Assembly (NCBI GenBank): GCA_949282965.1 | Contig: CASDQW010000033.1 | Coordinates: 1 to 60,295, forward strand | From: an uncultured Lentisphaeria bacterium | Lineage (GTDB): Bacteria; Verrucomicrobiota; Lentisphaeria; Victivallales; Victivallaceae | Length of the DNA stretch: 60,295 nt | Direction of reading: 5' to 3' | Shown: positions 25,689-33,747 of the stretch, one piece after another | Layout: each line of letters begins with the position of its first letter | Position numbering within the stretch: position 1 is the first letter of the stretch | The notes under the pieces: generated by a model | The model's database searches: none | Told to the model about the DNA's origin: nothing | Seen by the model: only the letters and a program-made list of their open reading frames with translations | Made by a program: the position numbers and the translations under genes

Positions 25689-26855
25689 TTATTTTACAAA
25701 ATACGTCTTCAGCGGCGGGAAGCCATTGAACTCCACCGAACAGTAGCTCGTGGTGTACGCTCCGGTGGAAAACCAGTAAATGCGATCCCCGGCCTTGATG
25801 TAGGCCGGCAGCGGATTCCGGAAAAATTCGTACATGATGTCCTGACTGTCGCAGGTCGGCCCGGCGATGATGAAGTCTTCGGACATCTCTCCGCGAGATT
25901 CACAATACAGCGGATACCGGATGCTTTCGTCCCAGGTTTCCACCAGACCGTTGAACTTTCCCGTATCCAAATAGACCCATTTGTCCACACCCATGGAGGA
26001 TTTCTGCGACACCAGCACCACCTCGGACACCAGAACCCCCGCCTCGCCAACCAGCGAACGACCGGGTTCCAAGATGATTTCCGGAAAATCGTCGCCGAAG
26101 TCTTCTTCCAGATAGCGGCAGATTTCTTCCGAATACACTTCCATCGGATTGGTCTTGGAAATGTAACTGGCGGGGAATCCTCCCCCCATGTTGATCAAAC
26201 TCAGCTTGACCCCTTCTCCCTTCAGGTAGTCGAAAATATAACGGACCTTGGCAATGGCCGAGTCCCAGGCCCCGATGTCACGCTGCTGCGAACCGACATG
26301 GAAGGAAATGCCACACGGTTCCAATCCCAGTTCCCGCGCCAGCAGCACCAGGTCAATCGCCATATCCGGATGGCACCCGAATTTGCGCGAAAGCGGCCAG
26401 TCGGCGGTCTCCGAACCCTCGGTCAGAATCCGGCAGAAAATCCGCGATCCGGGCGCTTCGCGGGCAATATTGCGCACGTCCGCTTCGCTGTCGGTGGCAA
26501 ACAACCGGACGCCGCGTTCGTAAAAATAACGAACGTCACGGGCTTTCTTGATCGTGTTGCCGTAACTGATCCGGTCGGGCGAAACCCCCAGCGAAAGCAC
26601 CCGGTCAAGCTCGTAGATCGAAGCGATGTCGAAACAGGCGCCGAGGTCACGCAACAGGGTGATCACTTCCGGTGCGGGATTGGCCTTCACCGCATAGTAG
26701 ATCTTCGCGAACTGGAAATATTTGCGCAACTCCTCGTATTTCGCCTGAATGATGTTCAAGTTGACCACCAGAAACGGCGACTCGTGGCAGTCTGCCTCCG
26801 CCCGGATCCGTTCCCAATCCGCAGCGTCATAGTAGTCCAGAACGTTGATTCGCAT
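25689..26855 (-). CDS. Fold-III PLP decarboxylase (ornithine/lysine type)
   Basis: 388 residues with an alanine-racemase-like barrel: PLP Lys57 in YYAVKANP, SFHVGSQQ, the phosphate loop NMGGGFP, EPGRSLVGE, and active-site Cys335 in GPTCDSQD, then STGAYTTSY. These fit the bacterial L/ODC group, which makes putrescine or cadaverine, rather than DAP decarboxylase (LysA) or carboxynorspermidine decarboxylase; specificity between ornithine and lysine cannot be settled by eye. The leader is long, roughly 150 bases from a candidate promoter at 27015-27042. Purines (GAAGGGGAAGGGG) precede the ATG. Confidence 0.85.
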   Translation of the reverse strand: MRINVLDYYDAADWERIRAEADCHESPFLVVNLNIIQAKYEELRKYFQFAKIYYAVKANPAPEVITLLRDLGACFDIASIYELDRVLSLGVSPDRISYGNTIKKARDVRYFYERGVRLFATDSEADVRNIAREAPGSRIFCRILTEGSETADWPLSRKFGCHPDMAIDLVLLARELGLEPCGISFHVGSQQRDIGAWDSAIAKVRYIFDYLKGEGVKLSLINMGGGFPASYISKTNPMEVYSEEICRYLEEDFGDDFPEIILEPGRSLVGEAGVLVSEVVLVSQKSSMGVDKWVYLDTGKFNGLVETWDESIRYPLYCESRGEMSEDFIIAGPTCDSQDIMYEFFRNPLPAYIKAGDRIYWFSTGAYTTSYCSVEFNGFPPLKTYFVK

Positions 26856-27214
26856 TGCCCCTTCCCCTTCATTGGTTAAGTTGCCAGAGTTCTTTCATGC
26901 GGCACGCCATGCGACCGATTCCGTTTCGCTCATGCTCCGCTTTCCCGTGAAAGCAGGCCTCTTTCATCCACATCGGTCAATCATCTGCCGGTTCCATTCA
27001 AAAACAAGACTGAAAATATTACCCCGATCTTCCGGATTGCAAACGTTAAAAGATTTTTTTTCCGTTTTTTTGTCATGAAAACAGGGGGAAACGGCCTTAC
27101 CGGTCCACCCAGCAGGAAGTTATGCAGAAAAAATATAGCAAGTTCCGTCCTGTCAAGAAAAAAGAGATCGCCCACCCCTCTCGGGCGACCATTCGTTTTC
27201 CATGGCCGACTTGC
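26856..27214. other. Non-coding interval upstream of the decarboxylase
   Basis: About 360 bases. It holds the HTH-gene terminator (27156-27190), a candidate minus promoter TTGCAA-16-AATATT (27015-27042) and a long leader. An orphan TTGACA with TATATT only 13 bases away lies at about 27131-27155. A possible 12-codon leader frame (MSETESVAWRAA) occurs near 26910-26945, but its ribosome site is poorly placed. Confidence 0.4.
27156..27190 (-). terminator. Terminator of the small-protein/HTH operon
   Basis: On the minus strand GGTCGCCC pairs with GGGCGATC around a loop of about nine bases, followed by a TCTTTTTTCTT tract. Confidence 0.8.
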
Positions 27215-27739
27215 TTAGAAAAGCTCCCGACGCTGCTTGCGGATTTCCAGTTCGGCATACTCCACAAGCTCCAGCAATAACGGCTCCCGACGTTCCGCCG
27301 GCACGGCGTCGAACAACCCGAGCAGGCGGTTCTCCTCCGCGCTCAGACTGCCAAGTTCATATGCCGGCGCCTCCCCTCCCGCCGCGGCGGTCAATCGCTC
27401 GAGCCAGTCGCTCCGGTCACGAACCGACAGCGCATCGAAAGCATCCAGAAGAATCTTTTGATCACTGACCAGTTCCACCAGATCATGATGCCTCCTGGCG
27501 GTCGGTCCGATCCGCGGCGGCAAGGCCGAGGACGAGTCAGCGTCGTCGCCGATCAGATATGGCTTCAGAACCGGATAAATCTTATCCCACGTCTCCTCGC
27601 GAATGCTGTTGGTCTGACGGGTGGCAAACTTGCGCAGAGTGTAGATGCCGATCCCGGTCCGCCGGGACAGTTCATTCAAAGAGAGTGCTTCGACACAGAG
27701 ATCGAACGCTTTGGCAATGTCGTCAGTTACCTTCTTCAT
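27215..27739 (-). CDS. Helix-turn-helix protein of unknown role
   Basis: 174 residues. Residues about 20-60 form an HTH (LSLNELSRRTGIGIYTLRKFATRQ, described by position and not a known family signature) of Cro/Xre-like shape. The remainder is acidic and predicted helical with no recognised domain. AGGAG precedes the ATG at 27739 by about 10 bases; a TTG two codons earlier is an alternative. It follows the small tail-anchored protein gene by 34 bases in one operon that ends in a strong terminator, so it may regulate or act with that protein. Confidence 0.7.
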   Translation of the reverse strand: MKKVTDDIAKAFDLCVEALSLNELSRRTGIGIYTLRKFATRQTNSIREETWDKIYPVLKPYLIGDDADSSSALPPRIGPTARRHHDLVELVSDQKILLDAFDALSVRDRSDWLERLTAAAGGEAPAYELGSLSAEENRLLGLFDAVPAERREPLLLELVEYAELEIRKQRRELF

Positions 27740-27773
27740 CCGCAAAATTCTCCTGCATGCCGCAGACAGCGGC

Positions 27774-28031
27774 TTAAAAAATCACAAAGTACAACCCGGT
27801 CGTCAGCAGCAACACGGCAACCCCGGACAATACCAGACGCGGACGCACACAATCCCGAACCGGGCGCTGCATACCGACGGTCTTCTGCGCCAGACGATTG
27901 AAGCTCTGCGTGTGGATGTAACGCTGGAGATTCCGGCGGCGCACCCGGCGGCGTTCGTTCAAAAGATGAAGTTCCTTGGCAGTCACAATCCCGGTGGTTC
28001 CCCCTTCCTGTATCGGGTCCGTTTCAATCAT
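27774..28031 (-). CDS. Small tail-anchored membrane protein
   Basis: 85 residues: an acidic start, a strongly basic middle (RRRVRRRNLQRYI) and a single C-terminal hydrophobic helix (about 67-85) ending at the stop. No family is recognised. The promoter's -10 (28037-28042) lies only 5 bases before the ATG at 28029-28031, so the mRNA is predicted to be leaderless; GTG at codon 16 would be the fallback start. It is followed by the HTH gene. Confidence 0.6.
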   Translation of the reverse strand: MIETDPIQEGGTTGIVTAKELHLLNERRRVRRRNLQRYIHTQSFNRLAQKTVGMQRPVRDCVRPRLVLSGVAVLLLTTGLYFVIF

Positions 28032-28036
28032 GCGGG

Positions 28037-28064
28037 AATATATCGTGTTTTATCTGCAAGTCAA
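28037..28064 (-). promoter_or_regulatory. Promoter implying a leaderless transcript
   Basis: TTGACT (28059-28064), 16 bases, TATATT (28037-28042) on the minus strand. Transcription would begin at or within two bases of the ATG at 28031. Confidence 0.65.
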
Positions 28065-28170
28065 TCCCTGAAAAGCATTAATTGCCGAAAAAAACCGACC
28101 GTTTTTCGGTGATTCCACCACGCTTTTCCGGATTCTGCGCCAAGAATTCAACCGGATGTGTAAAAACCAT

Positions 28171-28199
28171 TTGCCGGACCCGGTCTTGCCTGCTATATT
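28171..28199 (+). promoter_or_regulatory. Promoter of the ricT cluster
   Basis: TTGCCG (28171-28176), 17 bases, TATATT (28194-28199). The leader to 28245 is about 40 bases and lacks a Shine-Dalgarno match. Confidence 0.6.
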
Positions 28200-28244
28200 A
28201 CCATATGAGTAGCAACCAATACTCTGAAAGCGAATCACGAACGA

Positions 28245-29270
28245 ATGGAACGCATCTATACCATAAAACTCGAAAACGGCGCCTCCTATCAGGTTCGCGC
28301 CGCCGAAGAATTGAACCTCGCGGTGCATGACCAATGCGTCGTGCGCAAAGACTTCTACTATGATTTCGGCACCATCGCCCGCATCGGCGCGGCTCTGGAG
28401 CCCGGCAAGGGCCTGGAAATGCCGGTCGTGCAACGCAAGGCCGACGCCAATGATCTGTCCAACGCCGCCGCCAATCAGGGGCGGTGCCGTGGCGCCATGC
28501 GCTCCGCCCAGCAGATGGTGGAACATCTGGGGCTGCCGATGAAACTGCTCAACGCCCACTACTCGCTGGACAGCAAACTGCTGACCATCCAGTTCACCGC
28601 GGACGGCCGGGTGGATTTCCGGGAACTGGTCAAGGAGCTTTCACGCGCTCTGAACACCCGTATCGAACTGCGCCAGATCGGGGTCCGGGACGAGAGCGCC
28701 ATCCACGGCGGCATTTCGGTCTGCGGCCAGGTACTCTGCTGCTGCCGGTTTCTCAAGGAATTTAATTCCATCAACGTGCGTATGGCCAAGGATCAGGATC
28801 TGTCCCTGACGCCGGCCACGATTTCCGGAGTTTGCGGTCGACTGAAATGCTGCCTCAAATTCGAACACGAGGGCTATCTGGAACTGGAAAAAACCATGCC
28901 GCGGCGAGGAGACTGGTGCGAATGCGCCGCCGGGCGCGGCCGTGTTTCCGACCGGAATCTGCTGACGCAGGAGGTGACACTGTGTCTGGAAGGCGGCAAT
29001 CTGGTCCGTTGCAAACGGGAGGAAATCCAGATCCTGCCTCAGGACAAGGCCAGGCAGCATCCCCGCAAAAACAATGACCGGAAGCCGCCTGCCGCCGCCG
29101 CGCCGGAACAGGATCCCTGCCGGAACAATCGGGACCGGAATCAGCGACCGGGAAATGCTCCGGGAAAACGCGATCCACGTCCCCCGAAGCAGGAGAAAGC
29201 GCAGCAGCAGCCGCCGCAGCAGCAGCCAAAAGCCGCAACGGATGATTCGCCCAGCCCAACCGCGGAGTAA
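28245..29270 (+). CDS. ricT: PSP1/RicT (YaaT) family protein
   Basis: 341 residues. The PSP1 core includes YYDFGTIARIG, VDFRELVKELSRALNTRIELRQIG (by position, about 128-150), ISVCGQVLCCCRFLKEF and GVCGRLKCCLKFE, with the cysteine-rich pattern of RicT. In Bacillus RicT joins RicA and RicF in a complex with Fe-S clusters that promotes RNase Y maturation of mRNAs; in other bacteria its role is unclear. A Q/P/K/R-rich tail from about 270 (QQQPPQQQP) is unusual and may bind nucleic acid. It is the first gene of a four-gene cluster. Confidence 0.88.
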   Translation: MERIYTIKLENGASYQVRAAEELNLAVHDQCVVRKDFYYDFGTIARIGAALEPGKGLEMPVVQRKADANDLSNAAANQGRCRGAMRSAQQMVEHLGLPMKLLNAHYSLDSKLLTIQFTADGRVDFRELVKELSRALNTRIELRQIGVRDESAIHGGISVCGQVLCCCRFLKEFNSINVRMAKDQDLSLTPATISGVCGRLKCCLKFEHEGYLELEKTMPRRGDWCECAAGRGRVSDRNLLTQEVTLCLEGGNLVRCKREEIQILPQDKARQHPRKNNDRKPPAAAAPEQDPCRNNRDRNQRPGNAPGKRDPRPPKQEKAQQQPPQQQPKAATDDSPSPTAE

Positions 29271-29276
29271 CCCAAA

Positions 29277-30230
29277 GTGCCGGATACGCCCCTCCATCTT
29301 CCGGAAACCGGTCCGGTCGACCTGACGCTTCTGACCGCACTGGACGCCGCCGGTCTTCCGGCCGGCCCCGGAGAAACTCTGGAAAACTACCGCGCTCGTC
29401 TGAAGGAACGCCGCCGGCTGCTCGAACAACTGGACCGGGACCTGGAAGAACATTCGGAGGTTACGGTATTTGAATCGGTGAAAGTATCGGCGGCGGATCG
29501 CATTCCGGACGACATCATTGCGGAGGCGGCGGAAGTGACGGAGCCGCTTTACGGGTTTTCCGTCCGGAAATTTCCTGGTTTTTTTCTGTCCCGCGACGTC
29601 GGTTTGCTCTGGGGCGGATGTCTGATCAGCGATACGGAAATGCCGCTGGCGATCTTTTTCATCCGGGCGAGTTTCCGCAAAAAACGCCGTTTTTTCATCT
29701 ACAACCGGCGAGAATTGCTGGCACATGAACTCTGCCACTCCTTCCGGCAGGAGTTGCGGGATGTGGCGCTGGAGGAATTTTTCGCCTATCAGACCAGCCC
29801 CTCCCGACTGCGGCGGTATCTGGGCAACTGTTTCATCCGGCAGCGCGACGCGCTTTTCTTCACCATTCCGGCGCTGCTGCTGATGACGGTTCAGGTCCTG
29901 CAGTCGTTTGTCTGGCCGCATCTGCCGGTCTGGCCGTTCTGGCTGCCGGCACTGGGGTATCCATGCTGGCTGCTGCTGCGCAACGCCCGGAGCCGGGGAG
30001 AATATTTCCGGGCGTACCGGAAGCTGGAGGAATTCGGCGTGGCCAATCCCCGTGCCGTGCTGTTCCGGCTGACCGCCGGTGAACGCCGCGCCATCGCCGC
30101 CATGCGGCAGCAGTCGGAACTGGAAGCCATGGCGGAGACGGCCGCGGCGGCCGGGGAAGTGCGCTGGCAGGTGATCCGTCATCGTTTTTTCCATTCATTG
30201 CCGGGCAAAGGAGAAATTGTATGCAGTTAA
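29277..30230 (+). CDS. Membrane protein with HELCH zinc-metallopeptidase motif
   Basis: 317 residues. The sequence shows RRELLAHELCHSFRQE (HExxH at 150-154) and ALEEFFAYQ about 12 residues later, whose Glu could be the third zinc ligand (gluzincin or M48/DUF45-like layout). Two hydrophobic helices follow (about 193-235), then a cytoplasmic-looking helical tail. No family is recognised and no substrate is suggested. The start is GTG, 6 bases after ricT; GGAG lies across the ricT stop. Its last 10 bases overlap the Nif3 gene, implying coupling. Confidence 0.7.
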   Translation: MPDTPLHLPETGPVDLTLLTALDAAGLPAGPGETLENYRARLKERRRLLEQLDRDLEEHSEVTVFESVKVSAADRIPDDIIAEAAEVTEPLYGFSVRKFPGFFLSRDVGLLWGGCLISDTEMPLAIFFIRASFRKKRRFFIYNRRELLAHELCHSFRQELRDVALEEFFAYQTSPSRLRRYLGNCFIRQRDALFFTIPALLLMTVQVLQSFVWPHLPVWPFWLPALGYPCWLLLRNARSRGEYFRAYRKLEEFGVANPRAVLFRLTAGERRAIAAMRQQSELEAMAETAAAAGEVRWQVIRHRFFHSLPGKGEIVCS

Positions 30231-30982
30231 ATGAGTTGACCGGTTTTCTGAACCGGACCCTGGAGCTGGACGCCTTCGCGTCCGACCACTCCAACAACGG
30301 GTTGCAGGTGGAAGGACGTCCGGAAGTCCGCAAAGTAATTGCCGGAGTGGACGCCTCCCTGGCCCTGTTCGAAGCCGCGGCCGATGCCGACGCGGATCTG
30401 GTGCTGGTGCATCATGGCCTGAGCTGGGGTGCTGAGCCGCGGCGCTTCACCGGCATCACGGCGCGACGCCTGGAAACCTTGTTCCGGAAAGGGATTTCCC
30501 TGTACGCGGTTCATTTGCCGCTGGACGCCCACGCGCTCTACGGCAACAATGCCCGTTTGGCCGCGCTGGGGCGGGTAACCGATCTGCGGCGCTGCTGCCG
30601 CTACGATGGCGTGGATATCGGTTTTCGCGGCAATCTGCCGACTCCGGTCAGCGCGACGGATTTCGCTGCCGTTTACGAGCAGGCGCTATCCTGCCGGGCC
30701 CGGGTTTTCGCGCCTTCGGATCGTCTGCTCCGTTCGGTTTCCATTGTTTCCGGGGGCGGCGGAAACGACGCGCTGCAGGATGCGGCGAACAACGGCTGCG
30801 ACGCGCTGCTGACCGGCGAATTCACGCATACCATGTACCACGCGGCCAGGGAACTGGATCTGGCCGTCATCGCCCTGGGGCATTACGCCTCCGAAACCGT
30901 CGGCGTTCGAGCTCTGCTCCGACTGCTCGAAGAAAAATTTCAACTGAAAACTGAATGGATTGACCTGCCAACCGGACTTTGA
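30221..30982 (+). CDS. Nif3-like dinuclear metal centre protein
   Basis: 253 residues. Metal-site features are the NNGLQVEG segment (about 27), VLVHHGLSWG (His pair about 66), the conserved PLDAHALYGNN motif and near the end LTGEFTHTMYHAARE and ALGHYASE. Nif3/YbgI (GTP cyclohydrolase I type 2-like) proteins form toroidal hexamers with two metal ions per subunit; the reaction is not settled. AAAGGAG precedes the ATG, inside the previous gene. Confidence 0.93.
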   Translation: MQLNELTGFLNRTLELDAFASDHSNNGLQVEGRPEVRKVIAGVDASLALFEAAADADADLVLVHHGLSWGAEPRRFTGITARRLETLFRKGISLYAVHLPLDAHALYGNNARLAALGRVTDLRRCCRYDGVDIGFRGNLPTPVSATDFAAVYEQALSCRARVFAPSDRLLRSVSIVSGGGGNDALQDAANNGCDALLTGEFTHTMYHAARELDLAVIALGHYASETVGVRALLRLLEEKFQLKTEWIDLPTGL

Positions 30983-30985
30983 ATC

Positions 30986-31441
30986 ATGAAAATTTTTTAC
31001 TTTCTTTCCCTGCTGATTGCCATCATGCTGCTGACCTGTCCGGGGTGCCGGACTGCCGTCACCACGGAAGGCAAACCCTGTTACGGCTTGAGCAGTTCCG
31101 ACCAGAAAGAGCTGATCGAAATTGCCCGCACCTCCCTGCTCCGCCCGAATAAAATCGTCACTCCGGAAGAAACGGTGCGTATCCGCAACTCCGAACCGGA
31201 AATCGACATCCGCTACACCGGAGACCAGTTTGGCAGGGCCAAAATCACCTGGGACCTGCCGCAGCGCAAGATCGCCGTTATTTTCGCCGACGACCTCCTC
31301 GACGAACATACCCGCCGCCTGATGGTGGAAGTAACCCCGAAAGAGACCGAGGTCATCCATAATTATCGGCCGGATGCGCCCCAAACGTCGTCGCCCGCCA
31401 CCGGAAAATCCCGCTCGTCCCGCTATTCCCGCTCCCGCTAA
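30986..31441 (+). CDS. Small putative lipoprotein
   Basis: 151 residues. The N-terminus MKIFYFLSLLIAIMLLTCPGCR is described as a hydrophobic signal ending in a Cys (position 21, PGC) or Cys18 (LLTC); neither is an ideal lipobox. The mature part is hydrophilic, with TGDQFGRAKITWDLP and a Ser/Arg-rich tail. No family is recognised. It begins 3 bases after the Nif3 gene and ends the cluster. Confidence 0.6.
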   Translation: MKIFYFLSLLIAIMLLTCPGCRTAVTTEGKPCYGLSSSDQKELIEIARTSLLRPNKIVTPEETVRIRNSEPEIDIRYTGDQFGRAKITWDLPQRKIAVIFADDLLDEHTRRLMVEVTPKETEVIHNYRPDAPQTSSPATGKSRSSRYSRSR

Positions 31442-31530
31442 GGCGCAACCCGGCATCGCAACGAGCCTCATCCCGTCCGTCGGTCACGCCGGACCATCCA
31501 GACAGCGGCCACCGGTATGACGCCATAACC

Positions 31531-31564
31531 AAAAAAACGGTCCGGGAGTTTGACTCCCGGACCG
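31531..31564 (-). terminator. Terminator of the 31592 gene
   Basis: A 12-base perfect stem (CGGTCCGGGAGT) with loop TCA-like centre, followed on the minus strand by TTTTTTT. It may also stop transcripts from the convergent lipoprotein gene. Confidence 0.88.
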
Positions 31565-31591
31565 CTTCTCCTCTTCTTTCCGACGAACGAA

Positions 31592-32086
31592 TTACAAATC
31601 GTCGCCGCGAGGTCCTCCCTTGCGGGGCCCCCTTCCTCTGCCGCCACGTTCACGGGGACCGGCGTCTCTGTCGGGCTTCGGATCCATGGCCCGCTTGAGC
31701 ATGGCTTCCGTGGCGGTTTCCTTTTCCTTGGTCATCTTTTCCAGCCGTTCATTGAGGTTCCGGGTACCGGACGACTTGGTCACGGCAATGCGCGTATCGT
31801 ATGCGGCATTCACGGCGGCTTTCAATGCGGCAAGATTTTCTTCGCTCTTGTCTTCACGATAGGCTTTTGCCGCCTTCCGCACGGCTTCCTGCGCTTCTTT
31901 GAGTTTGGTCCGTTCCTCTTCGTTCATAGGTCCCAGCAGGCCACCCCGCGGACCACCGCGACGTTCTGCCAATCTGGGTTCCGGCCGATCTTTCGGCGGC
32001 GGCGGCGCAGGTTTTTCCGGTTCCGCGGCAGACAAACTGCCGACCAACAGCAGTGCAGCGACCAAAGCAAGCATCTTTCCCTTCAT
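31592..32086 (-). CDS. Small secreted Arg/Gly-rich helical protein
   Basis: 164 residues: a signal peptide (about 1-21, ending LSAAE), a proline-rich linker, a highly charged helical core (about 55-140; EEERTKLKEAQEAVRKAA-type periodicity) and a basic Gly/Arg tail (RGGRGRGPRKGG). It resembles small periplasmic helical proteins (Spy/CpxP-like) only in composition, so no function is assigned. AAAGGAG precedes the ATG at 32084-32086. Monocistronic: own promoter and terminator. Confidence 0.65.
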   Translation of the reverse strand: MKGKMLALVAALLLVGSLSAAEPEKPAPPPPKDRPEPRLAERRGGPRGGLLGPMNEEERTKLKEAQEAVRKAAKAYREDKSEENLAALKAAVNAAYDTRIAVTKSSGTRNLNERLEKMTKEKETATEAMLKRAMDPKPDRDAGPRERGGRGRGPRKGGPRGDDL

Positions 32087-32157
32087 TCTTCCAACTCCTT
32101 TTTTTCCCGGGGGGTGATCTCCCGGACCCATTCGGATAAAACGAATCATGGGAAAAA

Positions 32158-32187
32158 ATATTATTGCTTTTTTAAAAAACTCCGCAA
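32158..32187 (-). promoter_or_regulatory. Promoter of the 31592 gene
   Basis: TTGCGG (32182-32187), 18 bases, TAATAT (32158-32163) on the minus strand, starting 12 bases after the murF stop. Confidence 0.5.
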
Positions 32188-32199
32188 TTTTCCGAAAAG

Positions 32200-33612
32200 T
32201 CAATGGTTGTCCCGGCATTCATCCGGCAGAATCTTTTCCAGTGCCATGCCGCGCGATCCTTTGAGAAAAACGGTATCACCGGGACGCGCCAGTGTCTCCA
32301 CCATCGCTCTCGCCGCGACACTGTCCTCCGCCCGGGAAATGTCCGGATCAACCTCACGCGCCGCCGCGGCAAAGCGCGGCCCCACCGTCAGCAACCTTGC
32401 TTCGGGCAGCTGGTCGCGCACCAGTTCCAACAGCCGCCGATGTTCCGCCGCCTCCGCCGGTCCCAGTTCCAGCATATCCCCCAGGACCAGTATCAGACGG
32501 GAATCATCCACACTTTCGGATAACTGCCGCAATGCCGCCGCCATGCTTTCCGGGCTGGCATTGTAGGCATCATTCACGTAAACCACTCCCCCCGCTTCTT
32601 TCCGGGCCATGCGCATGCCCGGCAGCGCGGTCTCCGGCAGCCCCGCGGCAATCACCTCGGGCGCAATGCCCAACGCCCATGCCGCGGCGGCCGCCGCGGC
32701 GGCATTCAGCGCCTGATGCGCGCCGGATAAATTCCAGCGGATCTCCCAACTCCGTCCGGCCAGGGTCAGCCGGAAACGACTGCCGGAAAGATTTCCTCCC
32801 AGATATTCAGCCGTCACTTCGGCGCCTGATTCCGGCGGACCGAACCGGTAGATCCGCAATTGATCCGCCCGCTCCCGCAGAATCCCCAGTCCCGGACAAC
32901 TCGCGGGAAACACCGCCGTTCCGCCGGGCGGCATGCCGTCCAAAATATGCGTTTTTTCCCGGGCGACCCCTTCCAGGGATCCCAGAAATTCCAGATGGCA
33001 GGGAGCGATCGCACTGATCACGGCACATTCCGGCAGCGTGATCCGACTCAGCGGCTCGATTTCTCCGGGGTGGTTGGTGCCCATCTCGATCACGGCAAAC
33101 CGGTGCTGCTCCCGAAGACGCAACAGATTCTGCGGCACGCCGATCTGGTTGTTGGTATTCCCCTCAGTGGCCAGCACCGCCTCGTTGTTGCCGTTGCAGG
33201 CCGCACGGAAAATCGCCCGCAACATCTCCTTGACGCTGGTTTTGCCCACACTGCCGGTAACCGCCACCACCCGCAGGTCCGGGAAACGCAATCGCTGAAA
33301 ACGGCCAAGCGCCTGATAAGCATCCAGCGGCTCATTCACCAGCAACACCGGTACCGCGCAATCAGGCGGAATCTTAGCCGCTTTGTCCCCGGCCACGCAG
33401 AGCGCGGCGGCCCCGGCGGCCAGAGCCCGGTCCAGAAAATCATGCGCGTCGTAATTCTCCCCGCACAATGCCAGAAATAACTTCCCCGTCAACGGCCGGC
33501 GTGTGTCCGTCCCGATTCCGGCAACCGTTTCCGGCACCACGCCGTTCCGCCAGACACCACCGGTGGCGGCTTGCAGTTCCTCCGCCCTGAAACGCGGCTC
33601 ATGATCCTTCAT
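32200..33612 (-). CDS. murF: UDP-N-acetylmuramoyl-tripeptide--D-alanyl-D-alanine ligase
   Basis: Last cytoplasmic peptidoglycan-precursor ligase, adding D-Ala-D-Ala to UDP-MurNAc-tripeptide. The 470 residues (family about 450-460) show the ATP loop VTGSVGKTSVKEM, NTNNQIGVP, IEMGTNHPGEI and VVYVNDAYNASPESM. The start at 33610-33612 follows GAGGATTACGAGAAG and the promoter at 33652-33680; an ATG at 33666 would lie upstream of the predicted transcript start. It stands apart from other mur genes. MurF fits with the ddh gene as evidence for DAP-type peptidoglycan. Confidence 0.94.
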   Translation of the reverse strand: MKDHEPRFRAEELQAATGGVWRNGVVPETVAGIGTDTRRPLTGKLFLALCGENYDAHDFLDRALAAGAAALCVAGDKAAKIPPDCAVPVLLVNEPLDAYQALGRFQRLRFPDLRVVAVTGSVGKTSVKEMLRAIFRAACNGNNEAVLATEGNTNNQIGVPQNLLRLREQHRFAVIEMGTNHPGEIEPLSRITLPECAVISAIAPCHLEFLGSLEGVAREKTHILDGMPPGGTAVFPASCPGLGILRERADQLRIYRFGPPESGAEVTAEYLGGNLSGSRFRLTLAGRSWEIRWNLSGAHQALNAAAAAAAAWALGIAPEVIAAGLPETALPGMRMARKEAGGVVYVNDAYNASPESMAAALRQLSESVDDSRLILVLGDMLELGPAEAAEHRRLLELVRDQLPEARLLTVGPRFAAAAREVDPDISRAEDSVAARAMVETLARPGDTVFLKGSRGMALEKILPDECRDNH

Positions 33613-33651
33613 CTTCTCGTAATCCTCACTTTTTCCGCTCCGTCGCGTTAT

Positions 33652-33680
33652 ATGATACTCTCTCATGGTCGTTTTATCAA
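33652..33680 (-). promoter_or_regulatory. Promoter of murF
   Basis: TTGATA (33675-33680), 17 bases, TATCAT (33652-33657) on the minus strand; leader about 33 bases. Confidence 0.55.
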
Positions 33681-33684
33681 GGTC

Positions 33685-33723
33685 AAAAAAAAGGAAGAGA
33701 AGACCTCTTCCGGTCTCCTCTCC
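33685..33723 (-). terminator. Terminator of the amino-sugar operon
   Basis: On the minus strand GGAGAGGAGACC pairs with GGTCTTCTCTTCC (one bulge), followed by eight T. It lies 25 bases after the nagB stop and touches the murF promoter. Confidence 0.8.
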
Positions 33724-33747
33724 CATGTTTTTACTTCCAATGCCGGC

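Noticed and set aside
26905..26950. Possible 12-codon leader peptide before the decarboxylase
   Set aside because: The purine stretch GGAG touches the ATG, which is too close for a ribosome site, and the codons show no run of Lys or Orn-related residues.
27131..27155. TTGACA with TATATT upstream of the decarboxylase
   Set aside because: The spacing is 13 bases, too short for the 16-17 used everywhere else in the window.
28083..28108. CCGAAAAA/TTTTTCGG inverted repeat between divergent promoters
   Set aside because: It is not downstream of any gene end, so it is unlikely to be a terminator; an operator role has no further support.
28641..30194. 517-codon open frame on the minus strand
   Set aside because: Antisense to ricT and the metallopeptidase gene, whose HELCH motif and PSP1 cysteines show the plus strand is the coding one.
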